44,542 nt of DNA, from the NCBI RefSeq assembly GCF_023284005.1, contig NZ_JAKIKS010000036.1, positions 1 to 44,542 of the forward strand, written 5' to 3'. Positions 17,195 to 26,182 of this stretch are shown here, piece by piece. Under the pieces are notes generated by a model. The model was not told the origin of the DNA. It made no database searches and worked only from the letters and a program-made list of their open reading frames with translations. Origin of the DNA: Shewanella surugensis (GTDB taxonomy: Bacteria; Pseudomonadota; Gammaproteobacteria; Enterobacterales; Shewanellaceae). The position numbers and the translations under genes were made by a program. The first letter of the stretch is position 1; each line of letters begins with the position of its first letter.

Positions 17195-17982
17195 ATGGAA
17201 AAGTCTGTCAGGCATAATAAGTGGTATGCTCAAGAATATGCCAACGTGTCTGATATGCAGTGGCGACAGGCCATGGAGGCGATTGGGCGTTGTGACTATA
17301 CTGGGGCGGACTCCATTCTCGATGTGGGGTGTGGTGATGGTAAAATTCCCCGTTATCTGGCGGAGCATCTTGAACATGGGAACATTATCGGGATTGATTT
17401 GACCAAAGACATGATCCGTTATGCTAGAAAGGAGCATGCTTATCAAGCCAATTTATTTTTCGAGCAGATGAGTGCCGATGAAATACAGTTTAAGCAGCGT
17501 TTTGATATTATTTTTTCATTTAGTTGCTTACATTGGGTAGGGGAACAGCAGAAAGTATGGAATGGCTTCTATCGGAACTTAACCCCGAAGGGCAAAGTAG
17601 TGTGTGGTTTTCAGGTTGGCCATGAACACTTCTGGAATACGGTGATCGAGCATCAGCAAGACCCTTATTGGAAACCCTTTTTTCGAACTTCAACGATCCT
17701 TTCAATCATTTTACCTTAAGCGAGATAGGACATTTCATCGAAAAGGCGGGGTTCTACCTGCCTCGAATCGATGAGATCCACCATGTTGAATACTTTGAGA
17801 CCAAAGACAATCTTACCGATTTCTTTCATTCTTGGGTGCCACAGTTTCGGCATCTACAACTGCCTTTTCGAGACGAATTCATCAAGCAGGTGATGGATGA
17901 TTACATTAATAAAGTTCACCCGCAAATGTGCCAGCGGACCGGCGTGCGCATCAAGCGTTATATTATAGAGGCTGAAAAGTAA
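17195..17982 (+). pseudogene. Class I SAM-dependent methyltransferase, frameshifted in a T-run
   Basis: Frame one (from ATG 17195, AAGGAG upstream) reads a Rossmann methyltransferase with ILDVGCGDGKIPRYLAEHL as the S-adenosylmethionine loop, GIDLTKDMI and FSFSCLHWV, resembling trans-aconitate methyltransferase-type enzymes. At about 17676-17682 it reaches CCC followed by six T residues and goes out of frame. Adding one T restores the reading PFFSNFNDPFNHFTLSEIG, and this second frame continues to the stop at 17982 with a normal C-terminal part. The combined product would be about 262 aa. It is either a one-base slippage mutation, a sequencing error in the homopolymer, or a phase-variable tract; the tract is short for the last. 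Confidence 0.75.
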
Positions 17983-18195
17983 CGCGGAGCAAACGGTTAG
18001 TCTTCTCAATATATTGACCTATATGCATATCCTGCATATAGGCAGTAAAGGAGGTTGTTAAAACAAAAAATGTTTCTTCAAGGGAGTTTGCGGCAAAGAA
18101 CGCTGCGTCATCAAGCATTTTAAAATAGATGCTGCCATGAACACCGCCTGCAGAATGATGGTGTTTTCGGATAATTCAATTTCAATAATAGCTTA
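17975..18195 (-). pseudogene. PaaI-type hotdog thioesterase remnant
   Basis: On the minus strand the DNA reads IEIELSEN, then in another frame HHHSAGGVHGSIYFKMLDD followed by AAFFAANSLEETFFVLTTSF. The HxxxGGxHGxxYFxxLDDAAFFAANSL pattern is that of PaaI-like acyl-CoA thioesterases of the hotdog fold. The N-terminus is missing, the frame is broken before HHH, and after TTSFTAYM the family pattern is lost. A 10-bp hairpin (CCTATATGCA/TGCATATAGG, 18018-18042) interrupts the 3' part. It is a relic of about one third of a gene. Confidence 0.6.
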
Positions 18196-18662
18196 CTTTT
18201 AGAAACCGTCATTAAGGGGGAATAGAAGTTATTGATGGGGGGGCAGCGTACATACTGACAAGCTTTTCAAAATGCGACTTTTCGGTCATTTAGTGACTAT
18301 CCATGTTTTAGTGTTAAATTTAATACTCTTCTTTGGTTTTGATGAATAACCTTTACCAAGGTATAAATAAACTGCCGAGAAATAAATTATAACCTATTGT
18401 ATTGTATTTGATTTGATCATTGTCTATAAGTCTTAAAAGTTCATCATCAAGTCGCTCGTTCACTACGTTTTATTAAAACCATTTTTACTGTCTGGAAAGC
18501 TTGCTGGTCGGTCCAGATTTTGATGGGAATACCGATAAGAGAATAGATGAACATTAACTTTTTCTATATCGTTTAAGTTTATTGATATAAATCATTTTTA
18601 TAGAATATTGTTGATGAATTTTGATGATGTTTGTGAACAATAGTTAATAATCGAGGCAATGT
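18196..18662. other. AT-rich region upstream of the chaperone gene
   Basis: About 470 bases with no supported gene. A G-run lies near 18237-18243. The stretch before 18663 is very AT-rich and probably contains the promoter of the chaperone/effector pair; I could not identify a regulator site. Confidence 0.4.
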
Positions 18663-19028
18663 ATGGAATTAAAAATAGCGTTATTCGAATTATCTGAACG
18701 ATGGCAGGTTTCATTATCTCTTGAACTCGGTGGTATAAAAATCATAGATAAAAACGATATTGAATGGCTATTTGAATGTCCGGATGGTAGTGACATTTTT
18801 ACATTTTATTCATCATTATCAATGTTACCTGAACGAGAACATGATCATTATTATTGGTTGTCATTAAATACAAACCGGACTTTATTAGGTAGTGCTTGGG
18901 TTGGATTGTATAAAGATGATTTATGTTTAGGGGTTTCATTTCCAACAAATTTATTAGATAGCTTTCAGCTTGAAAATTTATTGGAAAATATGTGTGTTTT
19001 AAGAACTAAATTAAGTCAAATGGGTTAA
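18663..19028 (+). CDS. Type III secretion chaperone, CesT/SycE-like
   Basis: A 121-aa acidic protein with the size and pattern of class I type III secretion chaperones: an N-terminal helix, a strand-rich middle with ELGGIKIIDKNDIEWLFECP, a helix-strand unit YYWLSLNTNRTLLGSAWVGL followed by LCLGVSFPTNLLD, and a C-terminal helix LENLLENMCVLRTKLSQ. Such chaperones dimerise, bind the N-terminal region of one effector and keep it competent for export. Its stop is 16 bases from the start of the 996-aa gene, the usual chaperone-effector layout. No primary sequence family match can be proved by eye, so the call rests on size, pattern and context. Confidence 0.65.
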   Translation: MELKIALFELSERWQVSLSLELGGIKIIDKNDIEWLFECPDGSDIFTFYSSLSMLPEREHDHYYWLSLNTNRTLLGSAWVGLYKDDLCLGVSFPTNLLDSFQLENLLENMCVLRTKLSQMG

Positions 19029-19044
19029 TGGGAGGTTGAGTGAT

Positions 19045-22035
19045 ATGAATATAAGTGAAATTTCAAGCGCTGTTATGCATTCAATCAGTACATTGAGTTG
19101 TAACGTTGTTACCTGGGCTTCTGATTTTTTTCGTCAAGTTTTTCCTTCGTTTTCATCTGAAGCAACAACGACGCAAGCACGATCCCCACTTACGAATGTA
19201 AACAGTTCTGAGTCTCTATTAGAACCTAATGCAGTTATGCGCTCTCCACAATTGATGGCAGTGCAGCTAGGTAGTCAATTAGAAGAGACGGCTATATTGG
19301 CAACACAAGTGCCGAATAGTCAATTAAAACGGCAGCATAGTGTCATTCGTCCTGTTTTTAAGCCAGAAAACTTTACTGATAATAGTTTTACAATTGTAGA
19401 TAAAATGGCAAAGGAGTTAATGACAAAGGAGGTTATTTCAAAACCTCAGGATTTTATTGATTGGTGTCAGGCGCGTGGGTATACGAATGAAGCTTGTTTA
19501 AACCACTTTGGTGATCCCTCAAGTCAAAATGAAACTAAAGTAAGCTTTGCAGGTTTTCCTTTTAAAGTTGGTGTGAGCCAACAAGATGGGATACAGGCAT
19601 TGATGAAAAGTTATCGAGACTCATTAAATTTGAAAGAGCGTCTATTACTCGTGAGTCATTACCCTCCAGCTTCAAAGTCAGCGAGTAACCTTGAATTTAT
19701 GATGTTGCAGCGTTTAACCGCTAAAGAAGGTGGGCAAGACTCATTAGCATTAAAAAAGGAAGTCGTGGCAGCCTGTCTTGCAGGCTTGGCACATGTTTGT
19801 ATCGATGCTAGCTTCACTTTAGATATGACTGATGCAAGCATAGAGTCAATGACGGTTCGTCAATTAATTTCGCATTTTAAGAAGAAAATGGATTTAGCAC
19901 TCACTGTTAAAGCATTCGAGAAGGACTTTTTATCAGCAACAACGTCATACAGTGGATTAAAACCAGAACTTATTCCACATACAGTGGTATTAACGACGAA
20001 TAATGAAATTGAGATTGGTTTTAGTAGTTATACTGCTGCTTACAATATTCATTTAGCACGTTATGGTCAGGAAGCTGAATTTAAGGTAGGTCAAAATAGT
20101 GCTTTTCGCTTAGGCTCAAATGGTATGCCTAAACTCACTATGAGTTTAGAAGCGTTTACAGTTTTAGATAAGAAAATGCGGGCCGCAAGTGACCTACTAA
20201 CGGATTTTAAGGATATTGCCAAAAAGGCAAATTTTACTGGTGTCAGTAATGAAGCATTTAGCCTCCCCTCATTTGCTTTTCCTTTAAATGCCAATGCACA
20301 CATGCAAGAGCGTATTCGCTCAGAAGGGCTAGAAATTCATTCATTTGATGAAGCGCAGCTAAAAGTCACTGGTCGAGAAAATATCGACTACCTTAACTAT
20401 ATTTATCAGAAATTAGGTTTAGAAGATCGACATGGTCGGCCAAAGGAAGTTATTGAAGATCATACTCAAACAGGGATCACTCAACTTTCTAAAAGTGATA
20501 TTGCAAAGGTGAATCAGTATTTCAAAAGTGTTGAATGTGCTGCGTCAATGATTAATCTTGGGTTTGAATCCATTTTGTTTAATCATGTAGAGATCCCACT
20601 TGAGACGATTATTGATGGGATTGTGAGTAAAACAGAAAAAACAAGGCTACAAGCGATTCAAGAAATGAAGCAAATGTTAAATTTGCCCGTTGGGGCAGAG
20701 CTTCACTTGGAGTCAACTATTCGATTAGAACCTAGTATGCTTAATCGCTTAGCTTTACATACTCATATTCCAAAAGATGAAATTCAAGAGATCATGAGAG
20801 ATAAAATGAAACTCTCGGCTGAACAAGCAATATCGTTTGTTGCAGAGCATAGAGGGATAACGGATGCGCAATCAAGAGACGCGATTAAAGCGATAATGGG
20901 ACTGTCTTCTGAACAAAGGTTACCTGCGAGTACTGCTATTTCATTAAAGAAAATCATGGAAGCGACTGATATGTTGATGTTTCAAGGAGCTATATCGGAT
21001 GATAAACAGGCTACGCATTCTTTTTGGGGAGTGTTTGAGGAGTTTAGTCGTATTTCTCGTTATGGTTCGATAAAAAGACAAACATTGACCAGTATTAACA
21101 GGGAAGAGTGTAAAGTCACAGCTTTTGGTGGGCAACATGGTTATATCCCAGTACAAGCGGCTAATAGAAGTGAGCTGCATAAGAGGCAATATCAAGCTCA
21201 ACTTAACTTATTATTTGGTTCGATAAATAGAGAATTGCAAAATAAAGGAATACAAGGGATTCATCTTGAGCAGTTAAAGCAGGTAATAACAACACGTATT
21301 GCTGCGGCAGAAGGAAGCGATGAATATGAATTGAGGCGGCATGTCGAAACGTCGATTGCTCAACTCGAATTATGGCCTCATTTGATTAAGCAATGTAAAG
21401 ATGAAGCCGCTTTTTCACAGTTTAAATTTTACATCAATGATACTGATTTTAGGAATTGTAATGAGGGGTTATCTGGTAAAGTCATTACCATTACTCAAGG
21501 TTTGATGGGAAGTAGTGCGCAGGATCAAGGAGAGCGGGTTGCCGATTACAAAACAAAGTTATTGATTTCACTCTCTGCTGATATTTATCCGGGTGAAGAA
21601 CCAGCAGTTAACAAACAAATATTAGCTCACTTTATTAAAAATGGACGGATCCCTTTTCCCACCAATGTAGAGCTGGATATTAGCAGATTTGCTTCCCGAC
21701 AAGCTGCTCAGGAATCATATTTAGAGTTACAGCTAGCGGGCTATAGTGTGGTGAAACGTGCTATTTCTCAAAATGTGGGAATGAAAACCGGTATGTTTGA
21801 TTCTCAAGTGAGCCAACATATCGTTGAGCGTGAAACAGAGTACTTCCAACAATGTTTATCGACCGCAATAAAAGCAAATGATTGGACCGAATTTGAAAGT
21901 ATCCTGAAAGATAACTTACACGTACCGAAGAAAATCATTGAATTAGCGTTTAATGCGGGAGAGTTACCAGAAGCGCAACTGAAACAATATGTTTTAGCAT
22001 CATTACAAAGAAATAATATATTGACAAATTACTAA
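19045..22035 (+). CDS. Candidate type III secreted effector, unknown activity
   Basis: A 996-aa protein starting at ATG 19045, with GGGAGG 9 bases upstream; the TTG at 19036 touches that site. There is no signal peptide. The first 100 residues or so are rich in Ser, Thr, Gln and Asn and probably disordered, as in effectors with an N-terminal export signal and chaperone-binding region. The rest is mostly helical, with candidate domain boundaries near 100, 450 and 700. I recognise no catalytic motif; a conserved-looking patch is GGQHGYIPVQAANRSELHKR (about 690-710). Directly downstream of a CesT-like gene. It could alternatively be a large cytoplasmic protein with an unrelated small partner. 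Confidence 0.6.
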   Translation: MNISEISSAVMHSISTLSCNVVTWASDFFRQVFPSFSSEATTTQARSPLTNVNSSESLLEPNAVMRSPQLMAVQLGSQLEETAILATQVPNSQLKRQHSVIRPVFKPENFTDNSFTIVDKMAKELMTKEVISKPQDFIDWCQARGYTNEACLNHFGDPSSQNETKVSFAGFPFKVGVSQQDGIQALMKSYRDSLNLKERLLLVSHYPPASKSASNLEFMMLQRLTAKEGGQDSLALKKEVVAACLAGLAHVCIDASFTLDMTDASIESMTVRQLISHFKKKMDLALTVKAFEKDFLSATTSYSGLKPELIPHTVVLTTNNEIEIGFSSYTAAYNIHLARYGQEAEFKVGQNSAFRLGSNGMPKLTMSLEAFTVLDKKMRAASDLLTDFKDIAKKANFTGVSNEAFSLPSFAFPLNANAHMQERIRSEGLEIHSFDEAQLKVTGRENIDYLNYIYQKLGLEDRHGRPKEVIEDHTQTGITQLSKSDIAKVNQYFKSVECAASMINLGFESILFNHVEIPLETIIDGIVSKTEKTRLQAIQEMKQMLNLPVGAELHLESTIRLEPSMLNRLALHTHIPKDEIQEIMRDKMKLSAEQAISFVAEHRGITDAQSRDAIKAIMGLSSEQRLPASTAISLKKIMEATDMLMFQGAISDDKQATHSFWGVFEEFSRISRYGSIKRQTLTSINREECKVTAFGGQHGYIPVQAANRSELHKRQYQAQLNLLFGSINRELQNKGIQGIHLEQLKQVITTRIAAAEGSDEYELRRHVETSIAQLELWPHLIKQCKDEAAFSQFKFYINDTDFRNCNEGLSGKVITITQGLMGSSAQDQGERVADYKTKLLISLSADIYPGEEPAVNKQILAHFIKNGRIPFPTNVELDISRFASRQAAQESYLELQLAGYSVVKRAISQNVGMKTGMFDSQVSQHIVERETEYFQQCLSTAIKANDWTEFESILKDNLHVPKKIIELAFNAGELPEAQLKQYVLASLQRNNILTNY

Positions 22036-22184
22036 CCAACCTGAAGAAGGGTAACCTATTTCAAATAATGTCAGGTGTTTATTATTGAGGCTGCAAAGTA
22101 ATTACTAATAAAGGGTGAAGCTGTCAATCAAAATGGAATAAAGCAAGCTGTTAGGCATCTTTCTTTATTCGTTTTTGGGGTAAA

Positions 22185-22403
22185 CTAAACACCTGACTGC
22201 GCCATATTCTTAATTTTTACGGCCTTTTCAAAATGGTCCAGTTGATGAATTTCAATCCACCACCTAGCGACCTCCATTAAGGCTTCAGGAGAGTCGTTTT
22301 TGTTTTTAAAAAAAGCATAGAAGGATAAGCCCACATCGGCACCCTTATTGTCCGTTTTTTGGTCGCAGACTGCAACGATGTTATCTCTCAGCTCTTGCCT
22401 CAA
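22185..22403 (-). CDS. DUF6500-like small protein
   Basis: A 72-aa soluble protein beginning MRQELRDNIVAVCDQKT, with GADVGLSFYAFFKNKNDSPE and ARWWIEIHQLDHFEKAVKI. From memory this matches the DUF6500 family of short proteins of unknown function in marine bacteria. Length appears complete, from an ATG at 22403 with GGAGCC-type purines upstream (AAGGAGCC across 22408-22418 on the minus strand). It lies 18 bases downstream of the RidA-like pseudogene on the same strand, so the two may once have been co-transcribed. Confidence 0.6.
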   Translation of the reverse strand: MRQELRDNIVAVCDQKTDNKGADVGLSFYAFFKNKNDSPEALMEVARWWIEIHQLDHFEKAVKIKNMAQSGV

Positions 22404-22421
22404 AGAAAGGCTCCTTATTCG

Positions 22422-22876
22422 TTAGGTTTTAGCTATTTCAAATATACCTTCAACTTCTACCGCGACATCGTAAGGCAAGGGGCTACTAGCCGACGCGTTC
22501 GCCAAATACCGCTATGAACAAGTTTGATAGCCATTCATGACTTGATATTGACGATGAAAATCGGGAGTTTCATTCACATATCCAGATGATTTTACTGTTT
22601 TGTCACTCTATCCAAATCACCGCCTAGCGCATGTTTTAATTGTGCAATTAAGTTAATTCGACACACCTTAGTCGCTTTTTACTCTTCTTACAATATCAAA
22701 CTGGTTTCCAAGTTTGCCAATGAAGCGCCTTTCACCATTCCAGTGGCATAATAGCCCAGTTAGAGACAATAAATTACCGCTTAATACATAAGGAATATCG
22801 TTAGTACTGGGGGGACTCTGGGGCTCGGCAGTTCAATTTATAATCACTGTAATCGAGCATCAATAAGGTTAGACAT
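22422..22876 (-). pseudogene. RidA (YjgF/L-PSP) family protein, decayed
   Basis: Minus strand from ATG 22876 (AGGAGG upstream) to TAA 22424-22422, about 151 codons, matching the length of the larger RidA-type proteins. It reads MSNLIDARLQ, two stops, IELPSP, then in a shifted frame TNDIPYVLSGNLLSLTG, WNGERRFIGKLGNQFDI, later LIAQLKHALGGDLDRVTKQ, GYVNETPDFH and finally LPYDVAVEVEGIFEIAKT, in several frames. The order is that of RidA proteins, which deaminate reactive enamine/imine intermediates. At least two stops and several frameshifts make it non-functional. The intact start region and ribosome binding site suggest fairly recent decay. Confidence 0.75.
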
Positions 22877-22899
22877 AACACCTCCTGTGATTAAGAGAT

Positions 22900-23255
22900 C
22901 CGTAAGTATTCACCTGAGTGGTATAGTGCATTCAACAGGTTGACGCCCTTGACGCTGCGGCCACTGCAATGATCGTAATGTCAGCACATTAGCTCATTTT
23001 CATCCGTCCACGCTTTTTCTTGGATCGTGTAGTCAAAAATCAACACGCCATCATCACGCTCAACGCTTCTCACTGTCGGTTTAACTTGCTGCCATAAATC
23101 TTTGGAAGTGTAATCTTGCTCTGATAAAAGCCGAGTGATCTCACCTTCGACCATGGCTGACAGACCTGTAGCCGCCGCAGCACCAAAGGTGCTCAGTAAA
23201 TAGTCGGTGTATAAATCAAGATTAGCTTTTTTCGTTAGACAAGAATACCAGATAT
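22900..23255 (-). pseudogene. DDE transposase remnant (IS4/IS701-like)
   Basis: The minus strand reads DYLLSTFGAAAATGLSAMVE, then GEITRLLSEQDYTSKDLWQQ, VERDDGVLIFDYTIQEKAWT and DENELMC, a stop, HYDHCSGRSVKGVNLLNALY, HSGEYLRIS and a stop. This is the N-terminal half of a DDE-type transposase, with the first catalytic Asp region in LIFDYTIQEKAW. The C-terminal half is absent; the fragment abuts the RidA-like pseudogene. Exact IS family not certain. Confidence 0.65.
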
Positions 23256-23333
23256 GGTCTGCGTAACATCAGTTGCTAAGTACAATGCTGATAGTAAAAT
23301 TAAATTTAATCTAATCTAATCTCTTTGGGTTTG

Positions 23334-23882
23334 ATTCCCCGCAGCTTACTGCGTAAAAACCTTCAAGTGTTAGAATTGAGTGGATGAGCACATTTATTCA
23401 TAAAAGTCACAATGTATCAGTTCTTATGTACCATATAGTTTGTCCGACAAAATACAGAAAAGCTGTTTTTACTGAGGAGGTAGATACAGAGTTGAAGAAT
23501 ATTTGTATTGATATATCAAATCGGTATGAAATTATTTTCATTGAGATAGGAGCGGACAAAGATCATGTCCATTTTCTTATACAGTCGGTGCCAATGTATA
23601 GCCCCAAAAAGATAGTACAGATAATTAAAAGTATTTCAGCTCGTGAAATATTAAAGAGATGTCCTGAAGTGAAAAAGCAATTATGGGGAGGGAAGTTTTG
23701 GTCAGATGGTTATTTTGTTAGCACAGTAGGAAAGAATGGTTATGGAGAAACGATCAAAAAATATGTAAAGAATCAAGGTAATGATGACTATAAACAGTTT
23801 CATAAACAATCGGTAGAGAAGAGTGAACAGTTGATGCTGTGGTGATCAATTAATACCCCGCAGCTTGCTGCGGGGATTTTTA
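23334..23882 (+). mobile_element. IS200/IS605-type element
   Basis: A compact element holding only tnpA. Its right end is a perfect hairpin, CCCCGCAG-CTTG-CTGCGGGG (23856-23875) followed by ATTTTTATTT; the left end has the related CCCCGCAGCTTACTGC (23337-23352), an imperfect hairpin. Subterminal hairpins instead of inverted terminal repeats are the hallmark of this family, which moves as single-stranded DNA. Exact tips are estimated. The right end abuts an IS3-type remnant. Confidence 0.75.
23384..23845 (+). CDS. tnpA: IS200-family transposase TnpA
   Basis: A 153-aa Y1 HUH transposase. The metal-binding HUH motif is in DKDHVHFLIQSVP (about residue 68), and the catalytic Tyr is probably in ETIKKYVKNQG near residue 126. 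MYHIVCPTKYRKAVF near the N-terminus and KFWSDGYFVSTVG before the Tyr helix are typical of the IS200 branch. The enzyme nicks and joins single-stranded DNA at subterminal hairpins. Length is normal, no stops are present, and both ends of the element are recognisable, so it may be active. An ATG at 23384 is used. Confidence 0.9.
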   Translation: MSTFIHKSHNVSVLMYHIVCPTKYRKAVFTEEVDTELKNICIDISNRYEIIFIEIGADKDHVHFLIQSVPMYSPKKIVQIIKSISAREILKRCPEVKKQLWGGKFWSDGYFVSTVGKNGYGETIKKYVKNQGNDDYKQFHKQSVEKSEQLMLW

Positions 23883-23883
23883 T

Positions 23884-24913
23884 TTAAAGAAGCACTTGCT
23901 TTAGCTGAAATAAACGGAGTTTCCAAAGCCGCAAAAGAACGGGGTATTCATGAATCACAAATCTATAGTTGGCGCGCAAAAACAGCCAAGAAAGTCAGTA
24001 CTAGCCAGAGGGAAGCCCAGCTTGCCGCCGAAGTCGCTAAGCTTAAGCGTCAGCTTTCGGAGCAAGCAGAGGATTTAGCTATCTTAAAAAAGGCGGCCAC
24101 CTACTTCGCGAAGAATCAAAAATAAAACGGTTTCAAGTTCATGCTTTAGCTCCAGCATTGCCGATAGATGTATGAAAATCAATAATATTTTTAAAAATAG
24201 CAAAAGGAGCTATGGCGCCATACGTATCCCAAAAGAACTTGATGATGAGCAATCGCATGGATCAATAAAAACGATTAGCGACAGTATGTGCAAACAAAAT
24301 CTAGTGGCCAAGGATGCAAGAAAGTTCAAGACGACTGACAGTGATCATGCTTTACCTATCGCTGATAACCTATTGGATAGAGACTTTTCTGTTGGCGCTC
24401 CCAATCAAAAATGGGTGTAGGATATGACTTATCTGTGGACGAATGAGGGCTGTGTCTGTATTTAGCGATGGTCATAGACTTACACTCGCGTGGTGGGGTG
24501 GTCGATGAACAAGCGGGTGAAAGCGTCACTTGTGACTGATGCTCTAACCATGGTGCTGCTTAGAATGAGAAGTGATCCAAAAACGAGGATCTACACCGCA
24601 AAAAGTACTGCCGAAGGCAAATCAGTAAAAGAAATCTTACGATGTTTGAAAGGTTACATTGCCAGAGAACAGTTCCCTATTATCGTATATGATCTCTCGG
24701 TATTGACATAGGAACGTCAATGCCGTATTGGAAGTTTTTCATTCATTAAAGGTTGAAGCCATACAGTACGAGTCAATAATGAATCGTGATGAAATGCGAG
24801 CGGTAGTATTTAAATACATCGAAGTTGATTACAATCGAACAAGAAGACATAGTGCCAATGGATATGTTAGCCCGTTTAATTTTGAACTAAAGAAACTCGC
24901 TTAGCCGAGTGTC
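23884..24913 (+). pseudogene. IS3-family element, truncated and decayed (orfA and orfB)
   Basis: The orfA frame (from about 23885 to 24125) reads KEALALAEINGVSKAAKERG and ends ILKKAATYFAKNQK, a helix-turn-helix plus leucine-zipper OrfA lacking its first residues. OrfB follows in broken pieces: KRSYGAIRIPKELDDE, NLLDRDFSVGAPNQKWV then TAG, later MNKRVKASLVTDALTMV, and finally [20 protein letters not shown] with [19 protein letters not shown]. The right end GAGTGTC (24907-24913) matches that of the copy at 35.5 kb. The left end is missing where the IS200 element begins. It cannot encode a working transposase. Confidence 0.8.
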
Positions 24914-25152
24914 CAGTTTTGCTGTCAAGTATCAGATACCAACTGAGTCGTGACTCAATACCTTAAAACTGATTAATTCCTCCAATTTTGCTCAATTTAA
25001 ACAATCATTACCAATGACGATACAGAAAATGGTCTAGATCGTAATTTGGTCGATTACGCGCGTTGATATCTTGTAGGATTCTAGGTATGTTATTGAATAG
25101 TAATGGCTGGCTATAGCTCTTAGCCCTTTTTTGTGTACGTAGGAACTTAGTT
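24914..25152. other. Intergenic stretch after the IS3 remnant
   Basis: About 240 bases without a supported gene. AGGAA at 25141-25145 is the ribosome binding site for the TTG start at 25153. Confidence 0.4.
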
Positions 25153-25641
25153 TTGAGAAAAATCTTAATATTTGGCAATTCAGGATCGGGTAAGTCAACG
25201 CTTGCCAAGGCATTGTGTCGATCAGACGGATTGTCACATTTAGACCTTGATACACTGGCGTGGGAAAGCAGCGTTCCCCCAAAGCGAAAGTCACTTGATG
25301 GATCAGGTAAAGCAATCCAGCATTTCATTCAATCGCATATTGGATGGGTGATTGAAGGCTGCTATACCGATTTATTAGAGATGGTATTGCCACATTCGAC
25401 TGAGATCATATTTATGAATTTACCCATTGAAACTTGTATGAATAATGCAAAACAACGCCCGTGGGAACCCCATAAATATGAATCAAAAGCGGTACAAGAT
25501 GCTAACTTAGATATGTTGATTGAGTGGATATCTCAATATAGCAAAAGAACAGATACTTTTTCTGAGCAATCTCATCGTGTGTTATATGAAGGGTTTCAGG
25601 GTAAAAAAGCGATGCGTGTCAGTAATGAAATAAATGTATAA
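25153..25641 (+). CDS. P-loop kinase of the FlaR/adenylate-kinase-like type
   Basis: A 162-aa P-loop protein starting at TTG 25153, with AGGAA 7 bases upstream. Walker A is GNSGSGKST (about residues 8-16), followed by LDLDTLAWES and WVIEGCYTDLLE, the layout of small kinases annotated as FlaR, DNA topology modulation protein or shikimate-kinase-like. A lid-like segment NNAKQRPWEPHKYESK follows. The real substrate of this group is unknown. Such genes are common in mobile gene cassettes of marine bacteria; no attC site was found here. It appears intact, just downstream of the IS3 remnant. Confidence 0.75.
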   Translation: MRKILIFGNSGSGKSTLAKALCRSDGLSHLDLDTLAWESSVPPKRKSLDGSGKAIQHFIQSHIGWVIEGCYTDLLEMVLPHSTEIIFMNLPIETCMNNAKQRPWEPHKYESKAVQDANLDMLIEWISQYSKRTDTFSEQSHRVLYEGFQGKKAMRVSNEINV

Positions 25642-26182
25642 TAAATAAGGCCAAAGCTGGTGGACGCTTCTCGTCGTAGCTTAATGAATTAGGCACGCTT
25701 AAAGAGTATCGAGATACCTGCATGATAGATTTTTCTATTTGACCTCTTAGAGGCCCGCTCATTTTTTAATCTTTAAATAATGCCGAATATTGGCTGTTTG
25801 AATGGTTCGTTTAGGTTAATGTCTCTGTTGTTAATGGTTGCTCGGCTAAGACCAATGAACAGATTACATCGCAATATTTTATATTCACACACCAGAAACG
25901 ATTATAGCGCCAAAAAGTAAGCTTTTAGCTAATCTATTCAGTATCATTCTCTTCATACCTCCTTATTATCTATTACATAAGTAATCAAGTAAATTTCAGT
26001 ATGACTACTCAAATAGTTCTTTAAAGGAGAACAAAGACTTCTAATTTTCTATGTTTATTCTTGTTTGTGTTGCTAATAAGATAACCACATTAATAAAGCA
26101 AGACGCTTTATACAATAACGAAACAGTCATCAATAATACCAAGCCTGACTGAATTACACTTAATTAAACTTGGAGATTGACA
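25642..26182. other. Intergenic stretch without supported gene
   Basis: About 540 AT-rich bases. No reading frame with recognisable content on either strand. The region upstream of 26183 probably carries the promoter for doxX and the two reductase genes, with TTGGAGATTGACA immediately before the ATG providing GGAG as ribosome binding site. Confidence 0.4.

Noticed and set aside
18018..18042. Terminator after the methyltransferase
   Set aside because: The hairpin is perfect but has no T-run on either side, and it lies in the thioesterase relic.
25153..25641. Integron gene cassette carrying the FlaR-like kinase
   Set aside because: Such kinases are common in cassettes, but I found no attC-type inverted site on either side and no integrase.
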